Assembly (NCBI RefSeq): GCF_013394165.1
Contig: NZ_CP041330.1
Coordinates: 682,001-746,000 of the forward strand
Source: Pseudoalteromonas sp. Scap06
GTDB taxonomy: Bacteria > Pseudomonadota > Gammaproteobacteria > Enterobacterales > Alteromonadaceae
DNA: 64,000 nt
Reading direction: 5' to 3'
Shown: piece by piece, positions 24,152-34,171 of the stretch
Position numbering within the stretch: the stretch's first letter is position 1
Layout of the letters: every line of letters starts with the position of its first letter
Made by a program: the position numbers and the translations under genes
The notes under the pieces: model-generated
Told to the model about the DNA's origin: nothing
The model's input: the letters and a program-made list of their open reading frames with translations, nothing else
Databases searched by the model: none

Positions 24152-27004
24152 TTATAAGCTTTCTATTTTAACTTTTTGCTCTAGTAGCTTAGTTTTAGCA
24201 TCGGTAAATTCAGCTAGCTTAGCATTTTCTTTAGCAAGTACCGCTTCAGGTGCATTGTTAACAAACTTTTCGTTAGCCAGTTTATTTTGCACTTGCGCTA
24301 GGCCTTTCTCTGCTTTTTCAAGTTGCTTGTTGATACGTGCAAGCTCAGCTTCCACATCAATTAAGCCCGCCATTGGGATCATAATCTCAAGGTTGCCAAC
24401 ATAAGAGGTTGCACACGCTGGGGCATCGTCTTTGTTTTCAAGCAGAGTAAATGCTTCAAGCTTAGCGAGTGACGCTAAAAACGATTCATTTTCGTTAATA
24501 CGGCGCACATCATCGCTTGATGCGTTAGCCAGTAAAACGCTAAGTGGTTTACTTGGGCTGATATCCATTTCACCACGAATATTACGAATCGCTAAAATGA
24601 ATTGCTTAACCCACTCTAAATCGTCCATTGCTTGTGCATCAACATTGGCTTGATTATAAACAGGGAAACCCTGAACCATAATACTGGTACCCGCTGTTTC
24701 AAGGCCAGCAAGTGGTGCAACACGTTGCCAAATCGTTTCAGTGATGTAAGGCATCATTGGGTGCATTAAGCGTAATAAGCTTTCAAGTACCGTAATAAGT
24801 GTATGACGTGTACCGCGTTGCTGTGCTTCATTGCCTTTAAATAGTACCGGCTTTGTCAGTTCTAAGTACCAATCGCAGAACTGATTCCAGGTGAATTCAT
24901 ACAGCGTGTTCGCTGCTAAATCAAAACGGTAGTTATCAAGGTGCTCAGTGTAGGTTTTAACCGTGGCTTCATATTGGCCTAAAATCCAACGATCAGCTAA
25001 CGAGTACTGTTTTTCGCTCTCGTTAAAGCCACAGTCTTGCTCTTCTGTGTTCATTAATACGTAACGGCTTGCGTTCCATAATTTGTTACAGAAGTTACGG
25101 TAGCCTTCAAGGCGGTTCATATCCCAGTTTATATCACGACCAGTTGAAGCCATGGCTGCTAGGGTAAAGCGCAGTGCGTCGGTACCGTGTGCTTCAATAC
25201 CGTTTGCAAATACTTTGCGGGTATCTTTTTCAATTTTAGCGGCAAGTTTAGGCTGCATCATGTTACCAGTACGCTTTTGTACTAAGTCTTCAAGGCCAAT
25301 GCCGTCAATCATATCAAGTGGGTCAAGTACGTTACCTTTAGACTTCGACATTTTATCGCCGTTATCGTCACGTATTAAGCCAGTTACATACACGGTTTTA
25401 AAAGGAACTTGTGGTTTGCCGTTTTCATCCTTTATAAAGTGCAGCGTCATCATGATCATACGTGCAACCCAGAAGAAAATGATATCAAAACCGGTTACCA
25501 ACACGTCAGATGGGTGGAAGGTTTTTAAGTCATCGGTATTTTCTGGCCAACCTTGGGTTGAGAAGGTCCACAGTGCTGATGAGAACCACGTATCAAGAAC
25601 GTCTTCGTCTTGGCTAAGCGCTACGCTATCTGCAATATTGTTATCGCGGCGTACTTCTGCTTCATCACGACCAACGTATACGTTGCCTTCGCTGTCGTAC
25701 CAAGCTGGAATACGGTGACCCCACCAAAGCTGGCGTGAAATACACCAGTCTTGTACGTCATTCATCCACGAAAAGTACATGTTTTCGTATTGCTTAGGTA
25801 CAAATTGGATGTCGCCGTTTTTAACTGCGTCTTTTGCAGGTTCAGCAAGTGGTGCAACACGTACATACCATTGGTCAGTAAGTAGTGGTTCAATAACAAC
25901 ACCAGAGCGGTCACCGTAAGGAACGGTTAGGCCATGGTCTTCAATTTTTTCAAGTAGGCCTAGCTCTTCAAATTCAGCAATAATCGCTTTACGTGCGTCA
26001 AAACGGTCCAGGCCATGTAAGCGCTCAGGAATTGGCGCATCAAATTCAAGTTCTTTACCATCAAAGGTGTATGTTTCACCTTGGGTTAAAATAGCCGCGT
26101 CTTTGTCGAAGATATTAATCATCGGCATCTTGTGGCGCTTACCAACTTCGTTATCGTTAAAGTCGTGCGCAGGGGTTATTTTTACACAGCCCGTACCTTT
26201 GTCTTTATCGGCATGTTCATCGGCAACAATTTTAATACGACGATTAACAATCGGTAGTAAAATCTCTTTACCGATTAGGTCTTGGTAGCGCTCGTCATCT
26301 GGGTTTACTGCCACACCTGAGTCACCCAACATAGTTTCTGGGCGCGTAGTGGCTACAACAATATAGTCTTTACCGTCTTGCGTTTTTACGCCATCAGCCA
26401 GTGGGTAACGTAAGTTCCACATATGGCCTTGTTTGTCTTTGTTTTCTACTTCAAGATCAGAAATCGCAGTGTGTAACTTTGGATCCCAGTTTACTAGGCG
26501 TTTACCACGGTAAATTAGGTTTTCTTTATGAAGGCGTACAAATACTTCTTTAACAGCTTCTGATAGGCCATCGTCCATAGTAAAACGTTCACGGTCCCAA
26601 TCAACAGAAGCACCTAAGCGGCGAAGTTGTTTAGTGATTGTGCCACCAGACTCGTTTTTCCATTCCCAAATTTTATCGATAAATGTATCACGGCCTAAAT
26701 CGTGGCGTGTTTTACCCTCTTCTGCCGCAAGCTTTCGCTCTACTAGCATTTGCGTGGCAATACCTGCGTGGTCAGTACCTACTTGCCATAATGTATTGTT
26801 ACCTTGCATACGTTTAAAGCGCGTTAAGGTATCCATGATGGTATCTTGGAAAGCGTGGCCCATGTGTAAGCTACCCGTGACATTTGGCGGCGGGATCATA
26901 ATTGAATATGGGGTGCCTTGGCCAGATGGCTTAAAGTAGCCTTTTTGTTCCCAGTCTTGATATAGAGACTGTTCAATATCTTGCGGATTGTAGGTTTTAT
27001 CCAT
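24152..27004 (-). CDS. valS: Valyl-tRNA synthetase
   Basis: A class I aminoacyl-tRNA synthetase of 950 residues charging tRNA-Val. The HIGH-type motif [15 protein letters not shown] is near residue 38 and [12 protein letters not shown] near 555, with an editing CP1 domain between them and the C-terminal coiled coil typical of ValRS ([20 protein letters not shown]). Full length. It lies downstream of holC and pepA, the standard gammaproteobacterial order. Confidence 0.98.
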   Translation of the reverse strand: MDKTYNPQDIEQSLYQDWEQKGYFKPSGQGTPYSIMIPPPNVTGSLHMGHAFQDTIMDTLTRFKRMQGNNTLWQVGTDHAGIATQMLVERKLAAEEGKTRHDLGRDTFIDKIWEWKNESGGTITKQLRRLGASVDWDRERFTMDDGLSEAVKEVFVRLHKENLIYRGKRLVNWDPKLHTAISDLEVENKDKQGHMWNLRYPLADGVKTQDGKDYIVVATTRPETMLGDSGVAVNPDDERYQDLIGKEILLPIVNRRIKIVADEHADKDKGTGCVKITPAHDFNDNEVGKRHKMPMINIFDKDAAILTQGETYTFDGKELEFDAPIPERLHGLDRFDARKAIIAEFEELGLLEKIEDHGLTVPYGDRSGVVIEPLLTDQWYVRVAPLAEPAKDAVKNGDIQFVPKQYENMYFSWMNDVQDWCISRQLWWGHRIPAWYDSEGNVYVGRDEAEVRRDNNIADSVALSQDEDVLDTWFSSALWTFSTQGWPENTDDLKTFHPSDVLVTGFDIIFFWVARMIMMTLHFIKDENGKPQVPFKTVYVTGLIRDDNGDKMSKSKGNVLDPLDMIDGIGLEDLVQKRTGNMMQPKLAAKIEKDTRKVFANGIEAHGTDALRFTLAAMASTGRDINWDMNRLEGYRNFCNKLWNASRYVLMNTEEQDCGFNESEKQYSLADRWILGQYEATVKTYTEHLDNYRFDLAANTLYEFTWNQFCDWYLELTKPVLFKGNEAQQRGTRHTLITVLESLLRLMHPMMPYITETIWQRVAPLAGLETAGTSIMVQGFPVYNQANVDAQAMDDLEWVKQFILAIRNIRGEMDISPSKPLSVLLANASSDDVRRINENESFLASLAKLEAFTLLENKDDAPACATSYVGNLEIMIPMAGLIDVEAELARINKQLEKAEKGLAQVQNKLANEKFVNNAPEAVLAKENAKLAEFTDAKTKLLEQKVKIESL

Positions 27005-27062
27005 TACACAGAACCTTAAATAAGTACTTAAATTAGTTAGTTAGCTTTGTACGCAGTGAGCG

Positions 27063-27509
27063 TTAGCGATTAATATCTTGCGTGGTGATATTGGCACCGA
27101 GTTGGCGTAGTTTTTTAAAGCGCTCACGAGCGGCTTGTTTGGCTACGGGCTCTACGGGTACAAAATCAAAAACTTGGTTAAACCGACGAATAAAATCCGG
27201 TAAGTGATTGGCCAAGTTAATTAATACTTTACGATTACCAACAGGTGGTGTTGTGCCAATTTCTACAGGTGCGCCGCCTTTTGGGCCTTCACCTTGTAAA
27301 TTGTGGGGCACAAAACTGTCGGCATCAAATGTCCAAATAGTTTCGTCAATGCTGTTGGCGGTTGCTTCGCTGTCTACAAAAATAAATACGCGTTGACCAA
27401 GCCGATACTGTTGCCCAGCTATTTGAGCTGCTAAAGCAAAGTGATCATCGGCTTTAGCTAATGACTCATCTTGTTGCTTTAAAATGAAAAACTGGGCATT
27501 CATGTTCAT
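27063..27509 (-). CDS. holC: DNA polymerase III chi subunit
   Basis: A protein of 148 residues if it starts at ATG 27509 (or 146 from 27503), close to E. coli HolC at 147. A longer frame to 27560 is unlikely. Core features are the Rossmann-like AAQIAGQQYRLGQRVFIFV, the acidic segment IDETIWTFDADSFVPH and the NLANHLPDFIRRFNQVFDFVP end. Chi links the clamp loader to SSB through psi. Placed between pepA and valS as in E. coli. Confidence 0.93.
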   Translation of the reverse strand: MNMNAQFFILKQQDESLAKADDHFALAAQIAGQQYRLGQRVFIFVDSEATANSIDETIWTFDADSFVPHNLQGEGPKGGAPVEIGTTPPVGNRKVLINLANHLPDFIRRFNQVFDFVPVEPVAKQAARERFKKLRQLGANITTQDINR

Positions 27510-27614
27510 TGTATCGGGATTTCCCATGACATTGATTGTGCTGTTATTAAATACACACAAATTAAGAAGGGGATTTTGCCATATAACGGGGTTTGCTTCA
27601 ATTAATACCCAATA

Positions 27615-27645
27615 AATAAGGCGCTTTAAAAGCGCCTTATTTTAT
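27615..27645 (-). terminator. Hairpin between pepA and holC
   Basis: Inverted repeat AATAAGGCGCTT / AAGCGCCTTATT centred near 27630 with T-rich flanks on both sides; probably a terminator or attenuator after pepA. Confidence 0.7.
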
Positions 27646-27681
27646 ACTCTATATTGGGCTGTGAAGCCTTTTACAGGTTTG

Positions 27682-29193
27682 TTAGTCTTGGGTTGCTTCG
27701 CTAATGCCTGCTCGGTTTAATAAATACTGAGTTAGCATAGGTACAGGGCGACCCGTTGCGCCTTTTTTAGCGCCGCTGCGCCATGCCGTACCGGCAATAT
27801 CTAAATGTGCCCAGTTATACTTTTTAGTAAATTTAGATAAGAAACAGGCCGCAGTAATAGTACCTGCAGCTCGGCCACCTAAGTTAGTAAAGTCGGCAAA
27901 TGGGCTTTCTAGTTGATCTTGATAATCATCCCATAATGGCAGTTGCCATGCACGATCGCCACTTTGCTCAGACGCTTTTAATAAATCATGCGCCAGTGGA
28001 TTATGGTTTGCTAATAAACCCGTAGCGTGGGCACCTAAAGCAACAATACATGCACCGGTTAATGTAGCAACATCAATCACGGTTTCTGGTTCAAAACGCT
28101 CAACATAGGTTAGCGCGTCACATAACACTAAACGGCCTTCGGCATCAGTATTAAGTACTTCAACCGTTTGCCCAGACATAGTGGTTAAAATATCACCTGG
28201 GCGATAGGCGTTTGAGCTTGGCATGTTTTCACAACCGGCTAAAACGCCAATTACGTTTATAGGTAGCTGCATTTGTGCAAGCGAGCGCATAGCACCAATA
28301 ACACCAGCAGCGCCACCCATGTCGTATTTCATTTCATCCATGCCTTCGCCTGGTTTTAATGAAATACCGCCTGAGTCAAAGGTTAAGCCTTTACCAACTA
28401 ACACGATAGGCGCTTGGTCATCGCCTGCGCCTTTGTAGTTAATTATCGACATAACCGATTCGTTATCACTACCACGACCAACTGCTAGGTATGAGTTCAT
28501 ACCTAGTTCTGCCATTTTATCTTCGCCAATCAGTTCAACAGTGATGTTGTCAAAATTAGTCTCAAGTTCTTTGGCTTGCTCGCCAAGATACGCTGGATTA
28601 CAAATATTAGGCGGCATATTGGCAACGTCTTTGCACAATTTGCTACCAGCAGCAATCGCTAGGCCATGCTCAATGGCACTTTCACCTATAGTCAGTTCGC
28701 GGCGCGTAGGAACGTTAAATACCATTTTACGCAGTGGACGACGTGGGTCTACTTTCTTACTTTTTAGCTGATTGAAGGTGTATAAACAGTCTTGGGTTGT
28801 TTCTACCGCTTGACGCACTTTCCAATAGGTATCACGGCCTTTAACGTGTTGCTCAGTTAAAAAGCACACTGCTTCCATCGAGCCTGTTTCGTTTAAGGTG
28901 TTGATAGTTTTAGAAATAATTTGTTTATATTGTTTATCGTCTAGTTCGCGTTCTTTACCGCAGCCAACGAGTAGAATACGTTCGCTTAAAATATTGGGTA
29001 CATGGTGTAATAGTAGTACTTGCCCAGGCTTACCTTCTAAGTCGCCACGGCGTAATAAATTTGAGATATAACCATCGCTGATTTTATCAAGTTGTTCACC
29101 AATGGGGGATAACCTGCGTGGTTCGTATACGCCAACAACAATACATGCACTGCGCTGTTTTTCTGGGCTACCACTTTTTACGTTGAATTCCAT
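27682..29193 (-). CDS. pepA: Leucyl aminopeptidase / multifunctional PepA
   Basis: An M17 aminopeptidase of 503 residues when started at ATG 29193 (AGGAG five bases upstream), the same length as E. coli PepA. The dizinc active-site signature [10 protein letters not shown] near residue 350, the substrate loop [13 protein letters not shown] and the metal-binding [10 protein letters not shown] are present. Besides peptide turnover, E. coli PepA binds DNA as an accessory factor in Xer recombination. It is divergent to lptF across ~300 bp. Confidence 0.97.
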   Translation of the reverse strand: MEFNVKSGSPEKQRSACIVVGVYEPRRLSPIGEQLDKISDGYISNLLRRGDLEGKPGQVLLLHHVPNILSERILLVGCGKERELDDKQYKQIISKTINTLNETGSMEAVCFLTEQHVKGRDTYWKVRQAVETTQDCLYTFNQLKSKKVDPRRPLRKMVFNVPTRRELTIGESAIEHGLAIAAGSKLCKDVANMPPNICNPAYLGEQAKELETNFDNITVELIGEDKMAELGMNSYLAVGRGSDNESVMSIINYKGAGDDQAPIVLVGKGLTFDSGGISLKPGEGMDEMKYDMGGAAGVIGAMRSLAQMQLPINVIGVLAGCENMPSSNAYRPGDILTTMSGQTVEVLNTDAEGRLVLCDALTYVERFEPETVIDVATLTGACIVALGAHATGLLANHNPLAHDLLKASEQSGDRAWQLPLWDDYQDQLESPFADFTNLGGRAAGTITAACFLSKFTKKYNWAHLDIAGTAWRSGAKKGATGRPVPMLTQYLLNRAGISEATQD

Positions 29194-29497
29194 TGTCACT
29201 CCTGATTTTGAGTCATCTATAGAAGCTAAGTTGGGACTAAAAATGTGTTTTCTAGTCTTTTTACCTAAATTTTTAGGTCTAGCGCTAATATTAGTAGATT
29301 TTACTCGACTCTTACTGTGTATTTGAACTTTATATGCTTAAGGGTTACTAATGCAACATTATATCGTGATGTTAGGTAGGATAATTAATATTGATGGCTT
29401 ATAATGTGTGCTTAATACTCATTTAAAATGAGTGAATTAACTCGTTCACTCATTGTTTTTTATTACTATATTGAAATTCCATGTTTAACAGGGGCGA
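29194..29497. promoter_or_regulatory. Divergent pepA / lptF promoter region
   Basis: Contains a TATAAT at 29400-29405 with a weak TAGGAT 17 bases upstream, about 95 bases before lptF. On the other strand TTCAAA (about 29320) and TAAAAT (about 29296) at 18-bp spacing may serve pepA. No ORF and no clear operator seen. Confidence 0.4.
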
Positions 29498-30613
29498 ATG
29501 TTGCTAATTTTCCGTTATTTGACCACTGAGGTTTTTAAATCGCAGGTCGCCGTATTTTTAACTTTAATGACCATATTTTTGTCGCAAAAGTTTGTTGTCA
29601 TTCTTGGTGATGCCTCAGAAGGGAGTATCCCAGCAAAGCTTGTGTTTGCCATGATTGCGCTTAAATTACCGCAGTTAGCATCATTAATTTTGCCTCTGAG
29701 CTTATTTTTAGGGATTATTTTAGCTTATAGCCGTATTTACGCTGACAGTGAAATGACTGTACTTAAAGCCTGTGGCGTGAGTGAGTGGTATGTAGTGCGT
29801 ATTACGCTAATTTCAAGTGTCATCTTAGCGTTATTGGCGGCGGTGCTTACCCTGTATATTGCACCGTGGGCAAGCGAACAAGAATACCAACTTAAAGAAC
29901 AAGCCAAGGCTGATGCTGGTTTATCTGCACTTCGAGCTGGGCGTTTTCAGCAAACCGGTAACGAAAAAGCTGTGGTATTTATTCATAATATTGAAAATAG
30001 CGGCAAAGAGCTCAACAAAGTTTTTGTGGCACAACTCCCCGATAGCGAAAAAGGCGACTTAGCGCGATTAGTTTATGCAGAGCAAGGTGTTGTTATTGAA
30101 GCACAGAATGGTGAACAGCAGTTAGTACTTACTGATGGTAAACGTTACGAGACCGATGGCGAAGCGCCTTCACTTAACTTAACTGAGTTTGATGGCTACA
30201 GCGTACAAATTCGCGAACAAGAAATAGAACATCAACGTCGTAAGTTAGAAGCCGTGCCAACTCGTGAATTAATAACCATTAATACCCCAGAAGCAATTGC
30301 ACAGTGGCAATGGCGTTTAGCTATTCCGTTATCTATTCCATTATTAACTTTACTTGCAGTACCCCTGAGCGTTGTTAATCCACGCCAAGGTAAATTTGCT
30401 AAATTAGTACCGGCTTTGAGCTTATATTTAGGGTATTTCATTTTACTTAATGCAGCTAAGTTTGCGGTAGAAGATGGTAAAATTCCGCCTTCTATTGGTC
30501 TGTGGTGGATTCACTTAAGTGCATTATTTATTGGTAGTTTATTAATTATTAGGGGTCGTCCATTAGGTGCTTGGCTGAAAGCTGTTGTTACTAAACGGGA
30601 GCAACACGTATGA
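29498..30613 (+). CDS. lptF: LPS export ABC transporter permease LptF
   Basis: An inner membrane permease of 371 residues, of the LptFG family, that extracts lipopolysaccharide and passes it to the LptC/A bridge, powered by LptB elsewhere. It begins LLIFRYLTTEVFKSQVAVF, has six membrane helices in two groups of three and a central periplasmic beta-jellyroll (about 130-260). Divergent to pepA and overlapping lptG by 4 bp, as in E. coli. Confidence 0.96.
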   Translation: MLLIFRYLTTEVFKSQVAVFLTLMTIFLSQKFVVILGDASEGSIPAKLVFAMIALKLPQLASLILPLSLFLGIILAYSRIYADSEMTVLKACGVSEWYVVRITLISSVILALLAAVLTLYIAPWASEQEYQLKEQAKADAGLSALRAGRFQQTGNEKAVVFIHNIENSGKELNKVFVAQLPDSEKGDLARLVYAEQGVVIEAQNGEQQLVLTDGKRYETDGEAPSLNLTEFDGYSVQIREQEIEHQRRKLEAVPTRELITINTPEAIAQWQWRLAIPLSIPLLTLLAVPLSVVNPRQGKFAKLVPALSLYLGYFILLNAAKFAVEDGKIPPSIGLWWIHLSALFIGSLLIIRGRPLGAWLKAVVTKREQHV

Positions 30614-31677
30614 TGAAAACGCTTGATTGGTATTTAGGTCGCAGTATTATGCAAACCACTGGGTTTGCACTAATGGTGCTGGTGGGGATCAGTACTTTAA
30701 TTAAATTTATAGAGCAGCTTAAATCGGTTGGCCGAGGTAGTTACGACATTATGACCGCCTTGCTATATACAATTTATAGTATGCCTGGCGATTTAGTGGT
30801 GTTTTTCCCGATGGCGGCACTTATTGGTGGCTTAACTGGGTTAGGTGCTTTGGCCTCTAATAGTGAGCTGGTAGTGATGCAAGCCGCGGGTATGTCGCGT
30901 TTACAAATTATTGGCTCGGTAATGAAAACCGCTATTTTTATGGCCCTGTGCGTAATGGCATTAGGGGAGTGGGGAGCGCCCGCCGCTCAGTTGCATGCAA
31001 AGGAAATGCGTAACCAAGCTATTCATGGTGGGGATGTATTTAATGCGCAAAAAGGCGTGTGGGCTAAAGACGGCAGTAATTTTATTAATATTGAAGATGT
31101 TGACCAAAATGGCATGCTCCGCGGCGTAAATATGTACCACTTCGATAAGTCGTTGCTACTTACACAAATTACTAAAGCAAAAGAAGCAGTAGGGCGTGAT
31201 AATGGCTGGCTACTGCGCGATGTGAACAAAGTATTGATCAGTGAAGAGCTTATTACCACGGAGCAAGTTACTGAAGAGTTTTACCCATCTCAGCTTACCG
31301 GTGAAAAACTTGGCGTGGTTTCAGTAAAACCAGAGTCATTGTCGTTTTCAGGATTGTGGTCATATTTAGCTTATTTGCAGCAAAATGAGCAAGACACCAG
31401 TACCTATGATTTAGCGTTATGGCGTAAATTAATGCAGCCAGTGTCTATTGCTGTGATGTTGTTGGTTGCCTTATCGTTTATATTTGGTCCGCTGCGAACC
31501 GTAACTATGGGGGCACGAATTATCATGGGAGTGGTAACGGGGATAGTGTTTCACTTAACTAATGAGATATTTGGCCCAGTGGTAATGGTATATCAAATCC
31601 CAGCCATTATAGGCGCCGTTCTGCCGAGCATTTTATTTACTGGGTTTGCAGCTTATTTAATGAATAAGCGGGTGTAG
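30610..31677 (+). CDS. lptG: LPS export ABC transporter permease LptG
   Basis: A protein of 355 residues, partner of LptF in the LptB2FG exporter. It begins with the expected TLDWYLGRSIMQTTGFALMVLVG membrane segment, has the FFPMAALIGGLTGLGALASNSELVVMQAAG coupling region and the C-terminal helices (RTVTMGARIIMGVVTGIVFH). The ATGA overlap with lptF indicates coupled translation. A terminator follows. Confidence 0.96.
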   Translation: MMKTLDWYLGRSIMQTTGFALMVLVGISTLIKFIEQLKSVGRGSYDIMTALLYTIYSMPGDLVVFFPMAALIGGLTGLGALASNSELVVMQAAGMSRLQIIGSVMKTAIFMALCVMALGEWGAPAAQLHAKEMRNQAIHGGDVFNAQKGVWAKDGSNFINIEDVDQNGMLRGVNMYHFDKSLLLTQITKAKEAVGRDNGWLLRDVNKVLISEELITTEQVTEEFYPSQLTGEKLGVVSVKPESLSFSGLWSYLAYLQQNEQDTSTYDLALWRKLMQPVSIAVMLLVALSFIFGPLRTVTMGARIIMGVVTGIVFHLTNEIFGPVVMVYQIPAIIGAVLPSILFTGFAAYLMNKRV

Positions 31678-31694
31678 CTAGACTTAAAGCTTAA

Positions 31695-31735
31695 ATAAAA
31701 ACGCGGCCTTTTTTAAAAGTGCCGCGTTTTTTATG
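31695..31735 (+). terminator. Rho-independent terminator after lptG
   Basis: Stem ACGCGGC / GCCGCGT followed by a T run; A-rich on the other side. Confidence 0.8.
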
Positions 31736-31773
31736 CTTTAGCTTGAGGCTATACAAATTCACTAGATTAAGTA

Positions 31774-32274
31774 TTAATCTAGTTCGCGATAAACGCGTTT
31801 ATTTTCTTCTTTGGTGAGCGTAACTACTTCGGTTTTTGATAAGTAATCTTGCAGTGCTTTTTTATTTTTAAAGTCGACTAATACCACTAAATTCCCTAAA
31901 CCAAGTAATGCGCTGATACTGCGGATAATAGCTTGTGGCCAGCTAATTAAACTTCCTTGGTTGGTTTGTACTTTTAAGCGCCATGCTCGCATACCAATTG
32001 TTTGCCCACTTTTTGTCCAAAAATAACCAAAAAATACCAAGCCAACAAGCACCAGCAGCGAGCTGCGAATACCAGAAAGTAATAGTGAATCCTGAATACG
32101 TGCAGATACATCTTCAGCGCCATTAAGGGCAATAACATCAAGGGAAATAAGCCCTTGAATAGCAAATAAATACAATACCACCGTTAGCATCGCAAAAGCG
32201 ATAATAGCTAATGTGTCGTACACCAATGACGCAAAACGACGCCAAAACCCTGCTCGTGGAAACTCAGCCGACAT
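31774..32274 (-). CDS. RDD-family integral membrane protein
   Basis: A protein of 166 residues with three hydrophobic helices and the RDD-like signature: FPRAGFWRRFASLVYDTL at the N-terminus (Arg and Asp in helix 1), and QTIGMRAWRLKVQTNQG after helix 2. The function of the family is mostly unknown; some members are ion exchangers. Next to lptFG and tRNA-Leu, as is common in Alteromonadales. Confidence 0.82.
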   Translation of the reverse strand: MSAEFPRAGFWRRFASLVYDTLAIIAFAMLTVVLYLFAIQGLISLDVIALNGAEDVSARIQDSLLLSGIRSSLLVLVGLVFFGYFWTKSGQTIGMRAWRLKVQTNQGSLISWPQAIIRSISALLGLGNLVVLVDFKNKKALQDYLSKTEVVTLTKEENKRVYRELD

Positions 32275-32424
32275 AAATATACTCTCACTGTTAATGTGCG
32301 CGATAGTTTAGCAAATAAGCCGTTAAATACTACCTATTACGCTACGTGCTTAACTCGGTATTGGCTCAAATGTTAATGGTTGCCTAAATGTTAAGCGGTC
32401 GATCACGCTGAATACATAAAACGC

Positions 32425-32452
32425 TTGCCGCTTTGCTCATTGTTTGTATAAT
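32425..32452 (+). promoter_or_regulatory. tRNA-Leu promoter
   Basis: TTGCCG (32425-32430), 16-bp spacer, consensus TATAAT (32447-32452), about 95 bases upstream of the tRNA. Confidence 0.7.
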
Positions 32453-32544
32453 GCTAGGCAATGAGATGGGAGAGGGTACATAATCTTTCACTCTTAAGTG
32501 GTTTTTCTTTATCTTCTCGTGTTAGAAGGTTAAAGAAAAATGAT

Positions 32545-32629
32545 GCCAGCGTGATGAAATTGGTATACATGGGGGATTCAAAATCCCCTGCCGAAAGGCG
32601 TGCCGGTTCAAGTCCGGCCGCTGGTACCA
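32545..32629 (+). tRNA. tRNA-Leu (anticodon CAA)
   Basis: A type II tRNA of 85 nt: acceptor GCCAGCG / CGCTGGT, anticodon stem GGGGA / TCCCC around TTCAAAA giving CAA, a long variable arm (TGCCGAAAGGCG), T arm GCCGG TTCAAGT CCGGC and encoded CCA. It reads UUG codons. Confidence 0.96.
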
Positions 32630-32637
32630 CTTTTTAT

Positions 32638-32668
32638 AGCCCCTGCTAGATTTAGCAGGGGTTTTTTT
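32638..32668 (+). terminator. Terminator after tRNA-Leu
   Basis: Stem CCCCTGCTA / TAGCAGGGG followed by seven T's. Confidence 0.9.
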
Positions 32669-32756
32669 ATGTCTTAAATTTGAGTTGCCGGACTTGAGCG
32701 GCACGTGAGGTGCCGCTGTTATAAGTAAAAGTCCGGCCGCTGGTACCACTTTTTAT

Positions 32757-32787
32757 AGCCCCGACCAAATTGGTTGGGGTTTTTTTA
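32757..32787 (+). terminator. Terminator of the duplicated unit
   Basis: CCCCGACCAA / TTGGTTGGGG followed by seven T's. The stem differs from that in unit A but pairing is kept. Confidence 0.8.
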
Positions 32788-32875
32788 TGCCTAAGATTTG
32801 AGTGGCCGGATTTTAATTACAAAAAATGTGTCCAACATTGCTACTTTTATAAGCAGTAGGTTTTGATCTAAACTT

Positions 32876-32965
32876 GGCCTGTAAACGTTTTGGTTTACCT
32901 AACCTTAAGCTCTGCTTGAGATAGGTTTCTTATCCAGAACTAAGGTTAGATAGTAAACACAGGCC
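32876..32965. repeat. Long imperfect palindrome upstream of the desaturase gene
   Basis: GGCCTGT at the left pairs with ACAGGCC at the right, and GTTTACCTAACCTTA (32893-32907) pairs with TAAGGTTAGATAGTAAAC (32941-32958), leaving a ~33-base loop. No T tract follows. It may be a structured leader, a degraded repeat or a regulatory hairpin. Confidence 0.65.
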
Positions 32966-33067
32966 TGACTTTAATCGTATTTTTTATTGATATGAGTTAG
33001 CTAAGTTGTGCAATGTGTTTTGACTCGGGTATTATATACCTTAACCTCTTGTTGCGAATAAAACATC

Positions 33068-34060
33068 ATGACTCAATTAACCGCAAAACAGAATATTCAA
33101 GCCATTGTAAAAGCGATTAAGGCTGAAGAAGCATTACTGCGTAAAAAACACCCGTTATTAATGCATCAAAATACCTTAGGGATGGCTATTTTACTACTCT
33201 CTTTAAGTGCGTTAATAGGAATTGGCACGCTGTATTATTTTGCTATTATACCCGCATGGCTATGTATTATTTTAGCGGCGATTGCTACCTCAATTTCTCA
33301 TGAACTTGAGCACGACTTAATTCATAAACAGTATTTTAGCAACCAACCATTTTTGCATAATTTTATGATGTTAACCGTGTGGCTGATGCGTCCTAATACC
33401 ATAAGCCCATGGTACCGTCGCAAGATGCATTTACATCATCATAAAACGTCGGGTACTGAGCAAGATTTAGAAGAACGTTTGGTAGGTAATGGTATTAAAA
33501 ATCCGTTTTTACGTGCCTTAGTAATTATTGATGGATTACTCGGCTTATTAATTAATGCAAAACGTTTTAGTAGAGAAATTAAAGGGTTTAGTTTTTTTAA
33601 AGTGTTTAATGCTGGTTTTCCAATTACCACTGCTTATTTTGCTATTTTATACAGTGTGATAGCGTTTCATTTAATCAATTTATTTACCCCAATTGCGGCT
33701 AACTCACCGGTATTTCTACTTGATGTAATGAATGTGTTCGAATTTCTAATGGTGGTGCTGATTGTGCCTAACATTGTGCGTTCGAGCTCACTTAATTTTG
33801 TTACTTCAAGTATGCATTATTACGGCGGTGTGAATAATATGCTTGAACAAACTCATGTTATTACTAGCCGTTTATTTATACCATTTAATTTATTTTGCTT
33901 TAACTTTGGGCATACTCATACTATTCATCATTTTGTGCCGAATCAGCCGTTTTATTTACGACAAATGATCAGTAAAAAAATCCTTGAAGTGATGCGCCAA
34001 CACGGGGTACGTTTTAATGATTTTGCCAGTATAAAACAAGCGAATTTGTATCAATCATAA
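33068..34060 (+). CDS. Membrane fatty acid desaturase / hydroxylase family protein
   Basis: A membrane protein of 330 residues with the diiron histidine boxes of the desaturase family: HELEHDLIH near 85, HLHHHKTSG near 122, and HTHTIHHF near 285. Four to five hydrophobic segments surround them. It probably introduces a double bond into or hydroxylates an acyl chain, which would help membrane fluidity in cold water. The exact substrate and regiochemistry cannot be read from motifs; an alkane hydroxylase-like activity is the alternative. Confidence 0.82.
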   Translation: MTQLTAKQNIQAIVKAIKAEEALLRKKHPLLMHQNTLGMAILLLSLSALIGIGTLYYFAIIPAWLCIILAAIATSISHELEHDLIHKQYFSNQPFLHNFMMLTVWLMRPNTISPWYRRKMHLHHHKTSGTEQDLEERLVGNGIKNPFLRALVIIDGLLGLLINAKRFSREIKGFSFFKVFNAGFPITTAYFAILYSVIAFHLINLFTPIAANSPVFLLDVMNVFEFLMVVLIVPNIVRSSSLNFVTSSMHYYGGVNNMLEQTHVITSRLFIPFNLFCFNFGHTHTIHHFVPNQPFYLRQMISKKILEVMRQHGVRFNDFASIKQANLYQS

Positions 34061-34100
34061 TGTTAATTTTTATCCAATTATCAATTGATGCTTTGTTAAT

Positions 34101-34125
34101 ATTGCCTAGTCTAATGCTAGGCAAT
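34101..34125 (+). terminator. Hairpin after the desaturase gene
   Basis: A perfect 9-bp inverted repeat ATTGCCTAG / CTAGGCAAT with a 7-base loop; no strong T tract. Confidence 0.5.
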
Positions 34126-34171
34126 GCCTCTAGTAATATCAGGTAAAGTCCATAAAACCGTTTCAAATACC

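Larger units (their letters stand above)
32610..32810 (+). repeat. Duplicated tRNA-Leu 3' end with terminator (two ~83-bp units)
   Basis: Unit A (32610-32692) holds the tRNA-Leu T-arm and acceptor 3' strand, CCA and terminator. Unit B (32729-32810) repeats the first 34 bases exactly and then the terminator and the tail ATTTGAGTGGCCGGA with substitutions. Unit B has no tRNA 5' half. The 36 bases between them contain a perfect 8-bp hairpin AGCGGCAC / GTGCCGCT, itself enclosed by GCCGGACTT / AAGTCCGGC. Confidence 0.92.

Noticed and set aside
25152..25718. 188-codon plus-strand open frame
   Set aside because: It lies entirely antisense within valS, has no ribosome site and its composition mirrors the valS codons.
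32545..32810. Two complete tandem tRNA-Leu genes
   Set aside because: The second unit has only the T-arm/acceptor 3' half; no D-arm or anticodon arm can be formed.
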